NCBI GenBank assembly: GCA_016879935.1
Contig: JAACJQ010000263.1
Span: forward strand, 1-35,518
From: Archangiaceae bacterium
GTDB lineage: Bacteria; Myxococcota; Myxococcia; Myxococcales; Myxococcaceae
Length of the DNA stretch: 35,518 nt
Direction of reading: 5' to 3'
Below, one piece after another: positions 9,042 through 17,396 of the stretch. Under the pieces are notes generated by a model. That model made no database searches. It was not told the origin of the DNA and worked only from the letters and a program-made list of their open reading frames with translations. Position numbers and translations under genes: made by a program. Each line of letters starts with the position of its first letter. Position 1 is the first letter of the stretch.

Positions 9042-10603
9042 GGCGCACCCGCCAATCGAAACGTGTCGCTCGTCACCAGCGTCAGCAGCGCCTCACGTAC
9101 GTCTCCGTCGGTGAGCTCGAGCGTGCGAGTCATCGCGTCGAGCGTGCAGCGATCGCCGGCCGTCTCCGCGCGGCCCATCGTGAAGCGAAACCACTGCGTG
9201 GCGACACACCGGCGAACGTCGGAGCTCTGTGCCAGCCACTGGCCGAGCGGCTCGGCGCCCTCGAAGCGGAACCCACCGTCGAACCTCGTCAGTTCTCCAT
9301 GCGCGTCGATGGCGCGACCGTTCTCGACGAGCCTGAAGGCGCCGGTCTCGTCGTAGCGCTCGAGGCCGAAGCCGATCGGATCCATCAGCTGGTGACAGCC
9401 CGAGCAGGCCGGGTCGGCCACGTGCTGTTGAAACCTGGCGCGCGTCGTTCCTCCGTTCTGCGCCGGCAGCGTCATCGAGACGTTCGGAGGAGGTGTCGGC
9501 AACTTCCCGCAGAGCAGCCGTTCGCGAACGAAGCGGCCACGCAGCGTGGGTGAGGTGCCCCTCGACTTCGCCCAGACCGCCAACACCCCGGGCGCCGTGA
9601 GCACGCCGCTGCGCTGGAGCACGTCGAGCTGCACGCGTCGAAAGCCCTCACCTTCGAGGCCGGCGAACCCGTACCGCGCGCCCAGCGGAGGATCGACGAA
9701 GGTGGTCTTGCCCGAGAAGAGCGTCGAGAGGTGGTGATCATCGAGTGTGACGAAGGCGCCCAGCTCGGCGACCTCACGCTCCATCGAGGGCTTCAGGTCA
9801 TCGAAGCCTGCGTCGGGGCCGCCGCGAGAGACCCGGGAGAGCGACGAGACGCCGAGCCACTCGACGTGAAAGCGGCCGATGGTTCGTCTCGCCGCGGCGG
9901 TCGAGAGCAGGCGTTGGGCTTCGGCGCGAACGTTCTGGTTCGAGACGAGCGCTCCCGACGCCGCGAGCGCGCGGAGCCGATCGTCAGGCCCCTCGCCCGT
10001 GAGCGCGAACGCCAACCGAATGGCGAACGCCTCGTCGTCGACGACGCCTGCATCGGTCGACTCCACGCGAAAGAGGAACGCTGGTGATTGCAGCAACACC
10101 TGGGTGAGCAATCGGGCGCTCATGTCTTCAGACTCGGTCGTGCGCAGCCGTCGCCAGGTCTCGTTCAGTCGCGCGAGCTCGTCGTCGCGCGCCGGCCTTC
10201 GAAAGAGGGCGGTCGCGAGCTTCGCGATGAACCGCGGCGAGCACGTGTCTGAGAGGGGGCAGGGCGAGAGCTCGCCGACGTTCATCGAGGCCGTGGTGCG
10301 CTCCGCGGCTTCGAGCAGCTTCTCCGCCAGCGAAACCGAAGCTGCTTGCGCCTCCGCGACAGTGGAGAAGCCGAGCCCCTCGTCGTCGGGGATCTCCAGC
10401 GTGACGTCGACGTTCAGCGCCTGCTTCACCGAGTGCTGCCACTCGAGCCGTGTCAGGCGCCGCAGCCGCAGAGGCGCGGGTTGGCTCGTGCACGACACCT
10501 CGACCGTCGTCACGGGTTCGGGGTTCAGCGTGGGGGCCGGAGACTGGCGGCAGGCCAGGTCGAACATCACCACTCCTGCCCAGAGCCACCGCACGAGGCG
10601 CAC
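9038..10603 (-). CDS. DUF1592/DUF1588/DUF1585 family lipoprotein
   Basis: A protein of about 521 residues with the usual series DUF1595 (N-terminal, RRLTRLEWQHSVKQAL), DUF1592, DUF1588 and DUF1585. FVRERLLCGKLPTPP and the single CSGCHQLMDPIGFGLE, a CxxCH motif at about 396-400, mark the DUF1588 part; RFTMGR marks the last domain. CxxCH is the covalent haem c attachment signature, so redox activity in the envelope is possible. The GTG at 10603 gives a short lipoprotein signal ending FDLAC with C18; earlier in-frame starts would run into the divergent gene at 10652. It is translationally coupled to the DUF1552 gene by a 4-base overlap. Function unknown. Confidence 0.82.
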   Translation of the reverse strand: MRLVRWLWAGVVMFDLACRQSPAPTLNPEPVTTVEVSCTSQPAPLRLRRLTRLEWQHSVKQALNVDVTLEIPDDEGLGFSTVAEAQAASVSLAEKLLEAAERTTASMNVGELSPCPLSDTCSPRFIAKLATALFRRPARDDELARLNETWRRLRTTESEDMSARLLTQVLLQSPAFLFRVESTDAGVVDDEAFAIRLAFALTGEGPDDRLRALAASGALVSNQNVRAEAQRLLSTAAARRTIGRFHVEWLGVSSLSRVSRGGPDAGFDDLKPSMEREVAELGAFVTLDDHHLSTLFSGKTTFVDPPLGARYGFAGLEGEGFRRVQLDVLQRSGVLTAPGVLAVWAKSRGTSPTLRGRFVRERLLCGKLPTPPPNVSMTLPAQNGGTTRARFQQHVADPACSGCHQLMDPIGFGLERYDETGAFRLVENGRAIDAHGELTRFDGGFRFEGAEPLGQWLAQSSDVRRCVATQWFRFTMGRAETAGDRCTLDAMTRTLELTDGDVREALLTLVTSDTFRLAGAP

Positions 10604-10651
10604 TTCAAACGCAACGCTCCAGCAGGCGCAAGGCGTGGTACCAGATGGGGC

Positions 10652-11230
10652 GTGGCGACGCAGGAAGACGGCAAGACCGCGGCGACGACGGCGCTCGTTT
10701 CTGGAGCGCTCGGGCTCACGCTCATTCCACTCGTCGGAGCCGTCGTAGCCATCATCGCTGGTCACCTCGCGAGACGAACCCTGCCGAAAGGCGCGGAGGG
10801 CCGGCGGCAGGCCACCATCGGGCTCGTGCTCGGCTACCTCGGGCTCGCTGCGCCTGCGCTGCTCATCGGGCTGGGACACACGCCGTCGTCACGCGCGGCC
10901 GACGTCGAGGCTGGTTGTGTGCGGGCGCTCGAGACGCCCTCGCCATTCGCCGTGTGCAGCCAGTTGATCAGCGACGTCGCGCTCGCGTCGTCGTTTCAGG
11001 GCCTGACTGCGCTCGAGCCCTCGCGTCGGCTCGATTCGTGGGCGGTCGCGCTCAAAGACAGCGCCACCTGCCGAATGGAGCCGAAGCCAGCGCTCTGCTC
11101 GCTCGACCCGGGCGGTTCACGCGACGAGCTCCGGCGCCTCTCGGTCGAGGCCTTCCTTCGTTCGGCGCGAAGCCTCGACCCGCAGACGACGCGCGCGCTC
11201 GAGGCCGCGTTGCCGCGTCACCTTCAGTGA
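10652..11230 (+). CDS. DUF4190-like membrane protein
   Basis: A 192-residue protein with two hydrophobic helices near the N-terminus (about 12-36 and 52-70) joined by a short basic loop (HLARRTLPKGAEGRR). This GALGL...IIAGH...G.RQATIGLVLGYLGL pattern is typical of DUF4190. The C-terminal 110 residues are probably extracytoplasmic and contain four cysteines (near 88, 98, 142 and 149) that could form disulfides. The GTG start at 10652 is 48 bases from the divergent DUF1592 gene; a GGGG stretch lies just upstream. Its end overlaps the convergent HD-GYP gene by 7 bases. Function unknown. Confidence 0.65.
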   Translation: MATQEDGKTAATTALVSGALGLTLIPLVGAVVAIIAGHLARRTLPKGAEGRRQATIGLVLGYLGLAAPALLIGLGHTPSSRAADVEAGCVRALETPSPFAVCSQLISDVALASSFQGLTALEPSRRLDSWAVALKDSATCRMEPKPALCSLDPGGSRDELRRLSVEAFLRSARSLDPQTTRALEAALPRHLQ

Positions 11231-12765
11231 CCCTTCAGGGCCCGCTTCGGCACCTCGGCCTCGACGAAGATGCGAATGAGCTCGGCGTCGAGCTGCCCGC
11301 TCTTCGACTCCATGTGCAGAATGTCGATGGCCTTCTCGTGCGGCACGGCCTTCTTGTAGGGGCGGTCGCTGGCGGTGAGCGCGTCGTAGATGTCCGAGAT
11401 GGCCATCATCTTCGACTGAAGCGGAATTCGTTCGGCGGCGAGCGCCCGCGGGTAGCCCTTGCCGTCGAGCTTCTCGTGGTGCGCGTAGGCGATCTCGGGC
11501 ACGCGCTTGAGCACCCGCGTCCACGGAATCTGCGAGAGGAACTTGAAGGTGTGCGTGACGTGCGACTCGATCTCGCGACGCTCGGTGGCCGACAACGACC
11601 CACGCGGAATCGAGAGCACCTGAATCTCGTGGGCCGACAGAATCGTCATCGGCCGCTCGCGTGAATCGGTGAACGCGACCTCGCCCAGCCCGGCGAGCTT
11701 CTCGAAGCCGCCCTGCGCCAGCACCGTGGGCTTGTTGCAGCTGATGATGAAGTCGAGCGCTTCGTCGAGCTCCTTCAGTTCCTTCGCCAGGCGCACCTCT
11801 TCTTCCTGGTCGATGGCCGCGATCTCACGGTCGCCGCGCAGCTTCACCATCTCGAGGCGCCGCTGCATCGAGGCGAGCTGACGGTCTTTTCGCGCGAGCT
11901 CGAAGCGCTGCTTGATGACCTCGAACTCGTGCGGGTACAGCTTCTCGGCCTTCACGAGCACGGGCTCGCGTACGCCGATCTTCCCGAAGTCGTGCAGCAG
12001 TGACGCGTAGCGGATCTCCTGGATCTGCTCCTGCGTGAAGGCGGTGCCGCGGTAGGGCCCGGTGGGAACGGCCTCGGCCGACTGGGCGAGCCCGACGGTG
12101 AGCGACGCCACACGGCCCGAGTGACCGGCCGTGGTGGGGTCTCGAGACTCGATCGCCATCACCGATGCTTGCACGAAGCCCTCGAAGAGCCGGCTGATCT
12201 CTTCGTGCAGCATGGCGTTCTCGATGGCCTGCGCGGCCTGGCCGCCGAGCGCGAGCAGCAGCTCTTCGTCTTCGGCGTCGAAGGTGCCGTCCGACGCGTT
12301 GAGCGCCTGGATGACGCCGGTGATGTCGCCGCGTGTGTCGCGCATGGGCACGCAGAGAATGCTCTTCGTGCGGTAGCCGCTCTTCACGTCGAAGTCGCGG
12401 TTGAACCGGGCGTCTTCGTAGGCGTCCTTGATGTTGACGATCTCGCCAGTGGCCGCGACCGAGCCGGCGATGCCCTGGCCGATGGGCAGGCGAATCTCCG
12501 AGCTGGCGCCCTGCGCGACGCGGCTCCACAGCTCGTTGCGCGTGCGGTCGACGATGAAGAGGCTGCAGCGATCGGCTTCGACGACGCGCGCGGCCTCTCT
12601 CAAGATGAGCGGGAGCAGCGTGTCGAGGTTGCGCTCGGCCGTCATCGCCTTGGCGACTTCGAGAATCGACGACAGCTTGCTCATGCGTCGCAGCGCCGCC
12701 TGCATCGGCGAGATCGACGGTGAGGTGGTTTCGTCTGCCTTGAAGTCGTTGGGGCTGGTAGACAC
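11224..12765 (-). CDS. GAF plus HD-GYP domain regulator (likely c-di-GMP phosphodiesterase)
   Basis: A 513-residue cytosolic protein. Residues about 30-190 form a GAF sensor domain (RCSLFIVDR, LPIGQGIAGSVAATGE, SILCVPM). Residues 195-500 form an HD-GYP domain: H215 in TTAGHSGRV, H258-D259 in LLHDFGKIG, H429-H430 in AHHEKLDGKGYP with G437-Y438-P439, and D458 in ISDIYDAL. These match the metal-binding and GYP signature of c-di-GMP phosphodiesterases. Unusually, about 170 residues separate HD and HH, roughly 100 more than in typical members. The insert includes a charged coiled-coil region (about 285-340). It starts with GTG at 12765, only 8 bases from the divergent start of the lipoprotein gene. 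No receiver domain is present, so the GAF domain probably senses the signal. Confidence 0.85.
   Translation of the reverse strand: MSTSPNDFKADETTSPSISPMQAALRRMSKLSSILEVAKAMTAERNLDTLLPLILREAARVVEADRCSLFIVDRTRNELWSRVAQGASSEIRLPIGQGIAGSVAATGEIVNIKDAYEDARFNRDFDVKSGYRTKSILCVPMRDTRGDITGVIQALNASDGTFDAEDEELLLALGGQAAQAIENAMLHEEISRLFEGFVQASVMAIESRDPTTAGHSGRVASLTVGLAQSAEAVPTGPYRGTAFTQEQIQEIRYASLLHDFGKIGVREPVLVKAEKLYPHEFEVIKQRFELARKDRQLASMQRRLEMVKLRGDREIAAIDQEEEVRLAKELKELDEALDFIISCNKPTVLAQGGFEKLAGLGEVAFTDSRERPMTILSAHEIQVLSIPRGSLSATERREIESHVTHTFKFLSQIPWTRVLKRVPEIAYAHHEKLDGKGYPRALAAERIPLQSKMMAISDIYDALTASDRPYKKAVPHEKAIDILHMESKSGQLDAELIRIFVEAEVPKRALKGH
12756..12764 (+). promoter_or_regulatory. -10-like element of the metallo-beta-lactamase-fold gene
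   Basis: TGGTAGACA is an extended -10-like element with TAGACA ending 9 bases before the ATG at 12774. It lies over the GTG start codon of the divergent HD-GYP gene (12763-12765), so RNA polymerase bound here would cover that start. Confidence 0.45.
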
Positions 12766-12773
12766 GGGCGGCG

Positions 12774-13640
12774 ATGTTCCTCTGGCGAGCGAGCCTCCGC
12801 AACCGCCTCACCATCGCGATGTGCGCCTTCTCCATCGTGAGCGGCTGCGCGATGCAGCAGTTCCTTCGCGTCGACGAGCGGCGGGTCGACGAGCGCCTGC
12901 GCTTCTTCCTCGGCGGTGGCGGTAACTCGCTGGTGCTGTCCCACGGCGCCGAGGCGTTCCTCATCGACACCAAGTTCGCGGGTGCTTCGCAGTCGCTGCG
13001 GCACCGCGTCGAAGAAGAGCTGCTGCGCGACGTGCGGCGCATTCTGTTGACGCACTCGCACTTCGATCATGCCGACGGCCTCGAGCGCTATCACCACCTG
13101 GGCCCGGTGCTGGTGCACGAGAACACGAAGCGTCGGCTCGAGGCGCGAGGGGTGCGCGCGCGGTGGGTCGAAGTGAACGGCGCCATCGAGCTCCAGCTGG
13201 GCGACGAGCTGGTGCGCATCTGGTTCCCCGGCAAGGGGCACACCGACGGAGACCTCGTCGCGTACCTCGTGAAGCGGAAGCTGCTGGTGACCGGCGATCT
13301 CGTGACCGCCCAGAACGAGCCGGTGATCGACGTCTCCTCGGGAGGCGACGTGCTCGCGTTCCGGCACACCCTCGACGCGCTGCTGCAGCTCGACTTCGTG
13401 ACGGCGCTCCCCGGCCATGGAGAGCCCGTCGGCCGCGCCACGCTCGTGCGTCTGCGTGACTACCTCGCCCAGCTCGAGCTCGAGGTGCGTGACGGTCAGT
13501 CGCGCGGGTGGACCGAGGACGAGGTCGTCGCTGGCATTTCCATGAAGGGCGCGCCCGACCTCGAGCCCGTGCCGTTCGGCGCGAACCGTGAGAAGACGAC
13601 GCGGCTGATGGATCGGGCGCTGCGCGCGCGCAAGGAGTGA
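12774..13640 (+). CDS. Metallo-beta-lactamase-fold lipoprotein
   Basis: A 288-residue protein with a lipoprotein signal: basic WRASLRNRL, a hydrophobic core, and the lipobox VSGC with C25. The mature part is a metallo-beta-lactamase fold with H94, H96, D98 and H99 in [11 protein letters not shown]156 in GKGHTDGD, D175 in VTGDL and H215 in LPGHGEP. All metal ligands of a binuclear zinc hydrolase are present. It is probably anchored to an envelope membrane. The substrate is unknown; the family includes glyoxalase II, lactonases and other hydrolases, and no beta-lactamase-specific features are seen. rpe follows after 4 bases, with its ribosome site within the end of this gene, so the two are probably co-transcribed. 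Confidence 0.82.
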   Translation: MFLWRASLRNRLTIAMCAFSIVSGCAMQQFLRVDERRVDERLRFFLGGGGNSLVLSHGAEAFLIDTKFAGASQSLRHRVEEELLRDVRRILLTHSHFDHADGLERYHHLGPVLVHENTKRRLEARGVRARWVEVNGAIELQLGDELVRIWFPGKGHTDGDLVAYLVKRKLLVTGDLVTAQNEPVIDVSSGGDVLAFRHTLDALLQLDFVTALPGHGEPVGRATLVRLRDYLAQLELEVRDGQSRGWTEDEVVAGISMKGAPDLEPVPFGANREKTTRLMDRALRARKE

Positions 13641-13644
13641 CGAG

Positions 13645-14301
13645 ATGGCGAAACCGGTGAAGGTGGCTCCCTCGATTCTCTCGGCTGACTTCGGCCGCCT
13701 CGCCGACGAGGTGCGCGCCATCGAGAAGGCCGGCGCCGACTACGTGCACGTCGACGTGATGGACGGCCGCTTCGTGCCCAACCTCACCATCGGGCCACTG
13801 GTCGTCGAGGCCGTGAAGAAGGCGACCTCGCTGCCGCTCGACGTGCACCTGATGATCGTCGAGCCTGAGAAGTACATCGCCGACTTCGCGAAGGCCGGCG
13901 CGAACCTCATCACCGTGCACCAGGAGACGTGCCCCCACCTCCACCGCACGCTCCAGCAGATTCGGGCCGCCGGTGCCAAGCCGTCGGTGGTGCTGAACCC
14001 TTCGACGCCGCTCGTCACCATCGAAGAGGTGCTGGGCGAGGTCGATCAGGTACTGCTCATGAGCGTGAACCCCGGCTTCGGCGGGCAGACGTTCATCGAG
14101 GCCACGGTCGACAAGGTGAAGCGCCTGCGCGCGATGCTCGAGGCTCGCGGGCTCACGAACGTCGACATCGAGGTCGATGGCGGCATCAACGCCGACACCG
14201 CGAAGCGGGTCATCGCGGCCGGAGCCTCGGTGCTCGTCGCGGGCAATGCGGTCTTCAAGACCCCCGACTACGCGAAGGCAATCTCGTCGCTGCGCTCGTG
14301 A
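13645..14301 (+). CDS. rpe: Ribulose-phosphate 3-epimerase
   Basis: A 218-residue TIM-barrel enzyme of standard length that interconverts D-ribulose 5-phosphate and D-xylulose 5-phosphate in the pentose phosphate pathway. Visible motifs: [12 protein letters not shown] at the N-terminus, [17 protein letters not shown] with the catalytic metal-binding His and Asp, [19 protein letters not shown], and VDGGIN with the second catalytic Asp. AAGG(A)G overlaps the preceding stop codon and stands 8 bases before the ATG, a good ribosome site. Co-transcription with the upstream lipoprotein gene is likely. Confidence 0.95.
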   Translation: MAKPVKVAPSILSADFGRLADEVRAIEKAGADYVHVDVMDGRFVPNLTIGPLVVEAVKKATSLPLDVHLMIVEPEKYIADFAKAGANLITVHQETCPHLHRTLQQIRAAGAKPSVVLNPSTPLVTIEEVLGEVDQVLLMSVNPGFGGQTFIEATVDKVKRLRAMLEARGLTNVDIEVDGGINADTAKRVIAAGASVLVAGNAVFKTPDYAKAISSLRS

Positions 14302-14402
14302 GCGGCGCACGTTTTTCGTTCACTGGCCGCGCGCTCGACCGTGCTTCTCGTCAGATGCTGCTGGCCCGATGAATGCTGACCTTCACCGCGGAGGTGTACG
14401 CC

Positions 14403-14852
14403 GTGAAAGCCAGCCGCGTGATGACGAAAGACGTGACCTGCATCACACCTGACTTCGGCCTCGAGCGCGCGTGGTCGTTGATGAAGAAGCTCAACGTCAG
14501 GCACCTGCCAGTCGTGTTCTCGGGGAAGGTCGTCGGCATCTTGTCCGACCGCGATCTGTTGCTGCGCGCGCTGCCGGTCGAAGGCGGAGCGCTCTCGTTT
14601 CCTCCCTTGGCAGCCGGCGAGGCGATGACGCCGCACCCGATCTCGTGTCAGCCCGCGACGCCGGTGTCGAAGCTCGCCGCGCTCATGCTGCAGCACCGCA
14701 TCGACTCGATTCCCATCGTGAGCCTGCGCGACGATCTCGTCGGCCTGGTGACGTCGACCGATCTGATCGAGCTGCTCACGGCGCCCGAGACCATCACCGA
14801 CACGCTGCCGTTCGAGTTCAACGTGAAGCAGGCAGAAGCAGCCGCCGCCTGA
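14403..14852 (+). CDS. Two-CBS-domain protein
   Basis: A protein of about 149 residues made almost wholly of a tandem CBS pair. The first CBS runs from SRVMTKDVTCITPD to VVGILSDRDLL; the second from AGEAMTPHPISCQP to LVGLVTSTDLIELL. Such stand-alone Bateman modules bind adenine nucleotides or related ligands and act as energy sensors or binding partners. The GTG at 14403 has GGAGG 8 bases upstream, a strong ribosome site, and is preferred over the ATG at 14373, which would add 10 residues and has none. A partner protein cannot be deduced. Confidence 0.85.
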   Translation: MKASRVMTKDVTCITPDFGLERAWSLMKKLNVRHLPVVFSGKVVGILSDRDLLLRALPVEGGALSFPPLAAGEAMTPHPISCQPATPVSKLAALMLQHRIDSIPIVSLRDDLVGLVTSTDLIELLTAPETITDTLPFEFNVKQAEAAAA

Positions 14853-14855
14853 CCG

Positions 14856-16466
14856 TCACTCGATGAGCCCGTGCTTCACGAGCCACGTCGCGAGGAAGCC
14901 GGCGACCCATGGTTCGCGGCCGCTCAACGTCGCCGCGAGGTGCTCCTTGAGCGTGCCCCACGCGCGCGGCGTCTCACAGAGCGTCAACGCCCAGCGCACG
15001 TCGTCGTCGCTGATGAGCACGCGCAGCTCGGGGTAGATGACCCACGGCTGGCCCTCGGTGCGGCTGAAGGCGGTGCGGGTCACGAGGCGGTCGTCGGCGA
15101 TGTGGCCCGTGGGGAAGTGGGCGAACGCCCGCTGGAAGTCGAGCTTGAGGGGGTGGCTGCGGCCCGTTGGCGTGAAGGGCTTCGTCGACAGGTCGCGCCA
15201 GGTCGCCTCGAGCTGCTTCACCACCACTCGCCAGTCATAGGTCGACTTCGCGCGCTGTTGCGCCGCTGCGCCGAGCCGCTCCCGGAGCGGTCGATCGTTC
15301 GCGAGCCCGGCCATCGTCGCGGTCAGGGCCTTCAGGTCGACCTCGATGCTCTGCCCGAGGATGAGGTGCAGCGGGCGCTCGTAGAGCAGGGGGCCGAGCT
15401 CCGAGAGCTGGCTCCAGTCGACGCCGAGGCGCGTCGTCACGCGGCGCCCCACCTGCTCGTCGACCGTGTCTTTGTAGCCGTCGAAGTCGGACGCGATGAC
15501 GGGCAGGCCGGCGGCGAAGGCCTCGATGACCGACTGCCCGAACGTCTCCTGCAGGTTGTCGACGGGCGAGACGAAGACGTCGGCGGCCGAGAGCAGCAGG
15601 CGCTTCTCGGGCGCAGAGAAGTCGACGCGGAGCGTGACGCGATCGTCGACGCGCAGCACCTTCGCCCACAGCGCGATCATCTCGGGCGTGCGGGTGCCCT
15701 GCCTGGCTCCGGCGAGCACGAGATGAACGTCGAGCTTGTGCTCGTGCACGAGCGCGGCGAACGCCTGCAGCAGGGGAAACGCGTCGAGCTTGTCGTACTC
15801 GGTGAAGCGCGCGAGCGAGAGAAAGACGACGCGGCCCGAGGGAAGGCCCAGCGAGGTGCGCGCCTCGTGCTTGAGAATCGGCGCGAGCGCGTCGACGTCG
15901 ACGCCCAGCGGCACGTGCGGGAGCTGCCAGCGGGAGAGGGCCGCGCTGAGCCCCCGCTCCTTGAACGCGGCCTCGACGTGGTCGAAGCACTGCTCGAGGG
16001 TTCGGCGGCCCTGCGTCGAGGAGCAGAAGATGGCGTCGGTGGCCGAGGGCTGCAGCAGCGGCCAGCGCGCGAGCTCCTGGTGCAGGCGCGGGTAGCTCAA
16101 CGAGTGCGTCTGGCCCGTCACGGGCGTCGCCTTCGTGGCGTAGCGGTCTCGGAGCGCGACGAGGTCGAACAGGCGCTCGAGGTGGGCAGGGTGGTGAAGC
16201 ACGTCGATGTGGCCGGTGCGCAGCAGCTCGGGCACCTGCAGCAGATGACAGGCCTGCAGCCGGCCCTGCGGCAGCTTCCACTCGGCGATGAGGCTCTCGA
16301 AGACGGGCAGGTCGGCGTCTTCACCCGCGACCATCAGCACGCGCTCGAACGACGAGTGATGCACCAGCGCGTCGAGCAGGGCGCCGTTCGCGACTGTGCG
16401 GCCGACCAGCACGCCGCCGGGGTGGGTCCACGTTCCGGGCACGGCCAGCGCCGCGAGCGTTCGCAT
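14856..16466 (-). CDS. GT4-type glycosyltransferase
   Basis: A 536-residue protein. The C-terminal Rossmann half (about 210-420) shows the retaining GT4 pattern: VVFLSLARFTEYDKLD, HLVLAGARQGT, and DVFVSPVDNLQETFGQSVIEAFAAGLPVIASDFDGY with the E-x7-E nucleotide-sugar binding motif. The N-terminal half lacks a signal peptide and begins VPGTWTHPGGVLVG, like acceptor domains that open with a glycine-rich loop. About 110 extra residues after 425 form an unassigned helical tail. It would transfer a sugar from a nucleotide sugar to an unknown acceptor, perhaps a surface polysaccharide or lipid. It is convergent with the CBS gene and lies alone, without a polysaccharide cluster. Confidence 0.8.
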   Translation of the reverse strand: MRTLAALAVPGTWTHPGGVLVGRTVANGALLDALVHHSSFERVLMVAGEDADLPVFESLIAEWKLPQGRLQACHLLQVPELLRTGHIDVLHHPAHLERLFDLVALRDRYATKATPVTGQTHSLSYPRLHQELARWPLLQPSATDAIFCSSTQGRRTLEQCFDHVEAAFKERGLSAALSRWQLPHVPLGVDVDALAPILKHEARTSLGLPSGRVVFLSLARFTEYDKLDAFPLLQAFAALVHEHKLDVHLVLAGARQGTRTPEMIALWAKVLRVDDRVTLRVDFSAPEKRLLLSAADVFVSPVDNLQETFGQSVIEAFAAGLPVIASDFDGYKDTVDEQVGRRVTTRLGVDWSQLSELGPLLYERPLHLILGQSIEVDLKALTATMAGLANDRPLRERLGAAAQQRAKSTYDWRVVVKQLEATWRDLSTKPFTPTGRSHPLKLDFQRAFAHFPTGHIADDRLVTRTAFSRTEGQPWVIYPELRVLISDDDVRWALTLCETPRAWGTLKEHLAATLSGREPWVAGFLATWLVKHGLIE

Positions 16467-16472
16467 GGCGAG

Positions 16473-16481
16473 GGTCTAGCA
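16473..16481 (-). promoter_or_regulatory. -10-like element of the glycosyltransferase gene
   Basis: The minus strand reads TGCTAGACC, with TAGACC ending 6 bases before the ATG at 16466 and no Shine-Dalgarno sequence. It is nearly the same as the elements before pccB and the gene at 21199. Confidence 0.45.
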
Positions 16482-16517
16482 CCGGGGCGCCGATGGGAGC
16501 GCAGCCACGAGATGGAG

Positions 16518-16523
16518 TAGAGA
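16518..16523 (+). promoter_or_regulatory. -10-like element of the lipoprotein gene at 16534
   Basis: TAGAGA ends 10 bases before the ATG at 16534, again with no Shine-Dalgarno sequence. It faces away from the glycosyltransferase promoter in the same 67-base divergent region. Confidence 0.35.
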
Positions 16524-16533
16524 GCACTGGCGC

Positions 16534-17322
16534 ATGAACGCCTCCTGGAAAGCCTCGCTGTTGAGCGCGCTGCTCCTGGGCGCTGGCTGTGACGACGCGG
16601 CGAAGAACGAGAAGCCCGACGAGCCGGAGAAACCGGAGACGTCCGAGGCGGCGATGCCTGCGGTCGCGGCGGCGCTGTCGGCCGCTCCGGGCAGGGTCAG
16701 GCCCGAGAAGGAGTCGAAGCGCCGCCCGAAGTCCATCTTGCTCGCCGAGGCGCGGGAGCTGATCGGCTGGCGCGTGGCCGATGGCTTCTTGTCGCGTGAG
16801 CAGATTCTCACCGCGGCGCTGCAGTCGGCCGATGGGCGCGAGTCGCTCAAAGGTGAGCTCGAGAAGGTCGTCGACGAAGAGCTCAGCGCTCACCGCAAAC
16901 GCGAAGCCGAGTGGAAGTACCTCACCGACGCCGATCGCCTGAGCCGCGCGTTCAAGGCGCTCGAGAAGCAGGGCGTCATCGCGCGTGAACGCTTCGCCGA
17001 TTGCCGCAAGTGTGGCGTCGCCGACATGAAGCTGTTGCGCGAGGACCTGCTCGAGCGGGGCCAGCGCGCCGATGGCTACGTGTTCTTCACCGATCAAGAC
17101 GCCGACGGCCTCTCGGAGTCGGGTGAGCTGGTGCTCGAGTACGGCAGCTTTCGAGACGACGCCGAGGCGGCGCAGAAGGTCGGCGGCCGGGTGGAGCAGG
17201 TGCTCAAGTCGGAAGGCCTCTCGCCCGTCGCCGAGACCGATGACGAAGGCGGCGAGACGTACCTCGTGCTGTCGGGCCTCGACTGGCAGAAGCGCCGGTT
17301 CACGAAGGCCCCCGCGAAGTAG
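16534..17322 (+). CDS. Lipoprotein, DUF6891-like
   Basis: A 262-residue protein with a lipoprotein signal (hydrophobic core, lipobox LGAGC with C19), then a Lys/Glu/Pro-rich linker (about 22-40). The rest is soluble and highly charged. FADCRKCGVADMKLL followed by DGYVFFTDQDADGL and LVLEYGSF (about 153-205) resembles the core of DUF6891 proteins, in which a GYVFxxxQD element precedes a conserved aromatic strand. The CRKC pair may be a disulfide or metal site. Its biochemical role is unknown. It is convergent with the OmpA gene. Confidence 0.65.
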   Translation: MNASWKASLLSALLLGAGCDDAAKNEKPDEPEKPETSEAAMPAVAAALSAAPGRVRPEKESKRRPKSILLAEARELIGWRVADGFLSREQILTAALQSADGRESLKGELEKVVDEELSAHRKREAEWKYLTDADRLSRAFKALEKQGVIARERFADCRKCGVADMKLLREDLLERGQRADGYVFFTDQDADGLSESGELVLEYGSFRDDAEAAQKVGGRVEQVLKSEGLSPVAETDDEGGETYLVLSGLDWQKRRFTKAPAK

Positions 17323-17336
17323 GCCAGACATGACGA

Positions 17337-17375
17337 CGCCGGCGAGGCGGAGCGAGGTGCTCCAACCTGCCGGCG
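17337..17375. terminator. Stem-loop between convergent genes
   Basis: CGCCGGCGAGG (17337-17347) pairs imperfectly with CCTGCCGGCG (17366-17375), one bulged base. It lies between the stops at 17322 and 17397 of convergent genes, so it may end transcription from both sides, though no T-tract follows. Confidence 0.4.
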
Positions 17376-17396
17376 CCGGCCCTGCGTTCGGGTCTG

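Noticed and set aside
10604-10879. N-terminal extension of the DUF1592 protein to 613 residues
   Set aside because: It would overlap the divergent membrane-protein start and places charged sequence before the lipoprotein signal; the GTG at 10603 gives a proper signal peptide.
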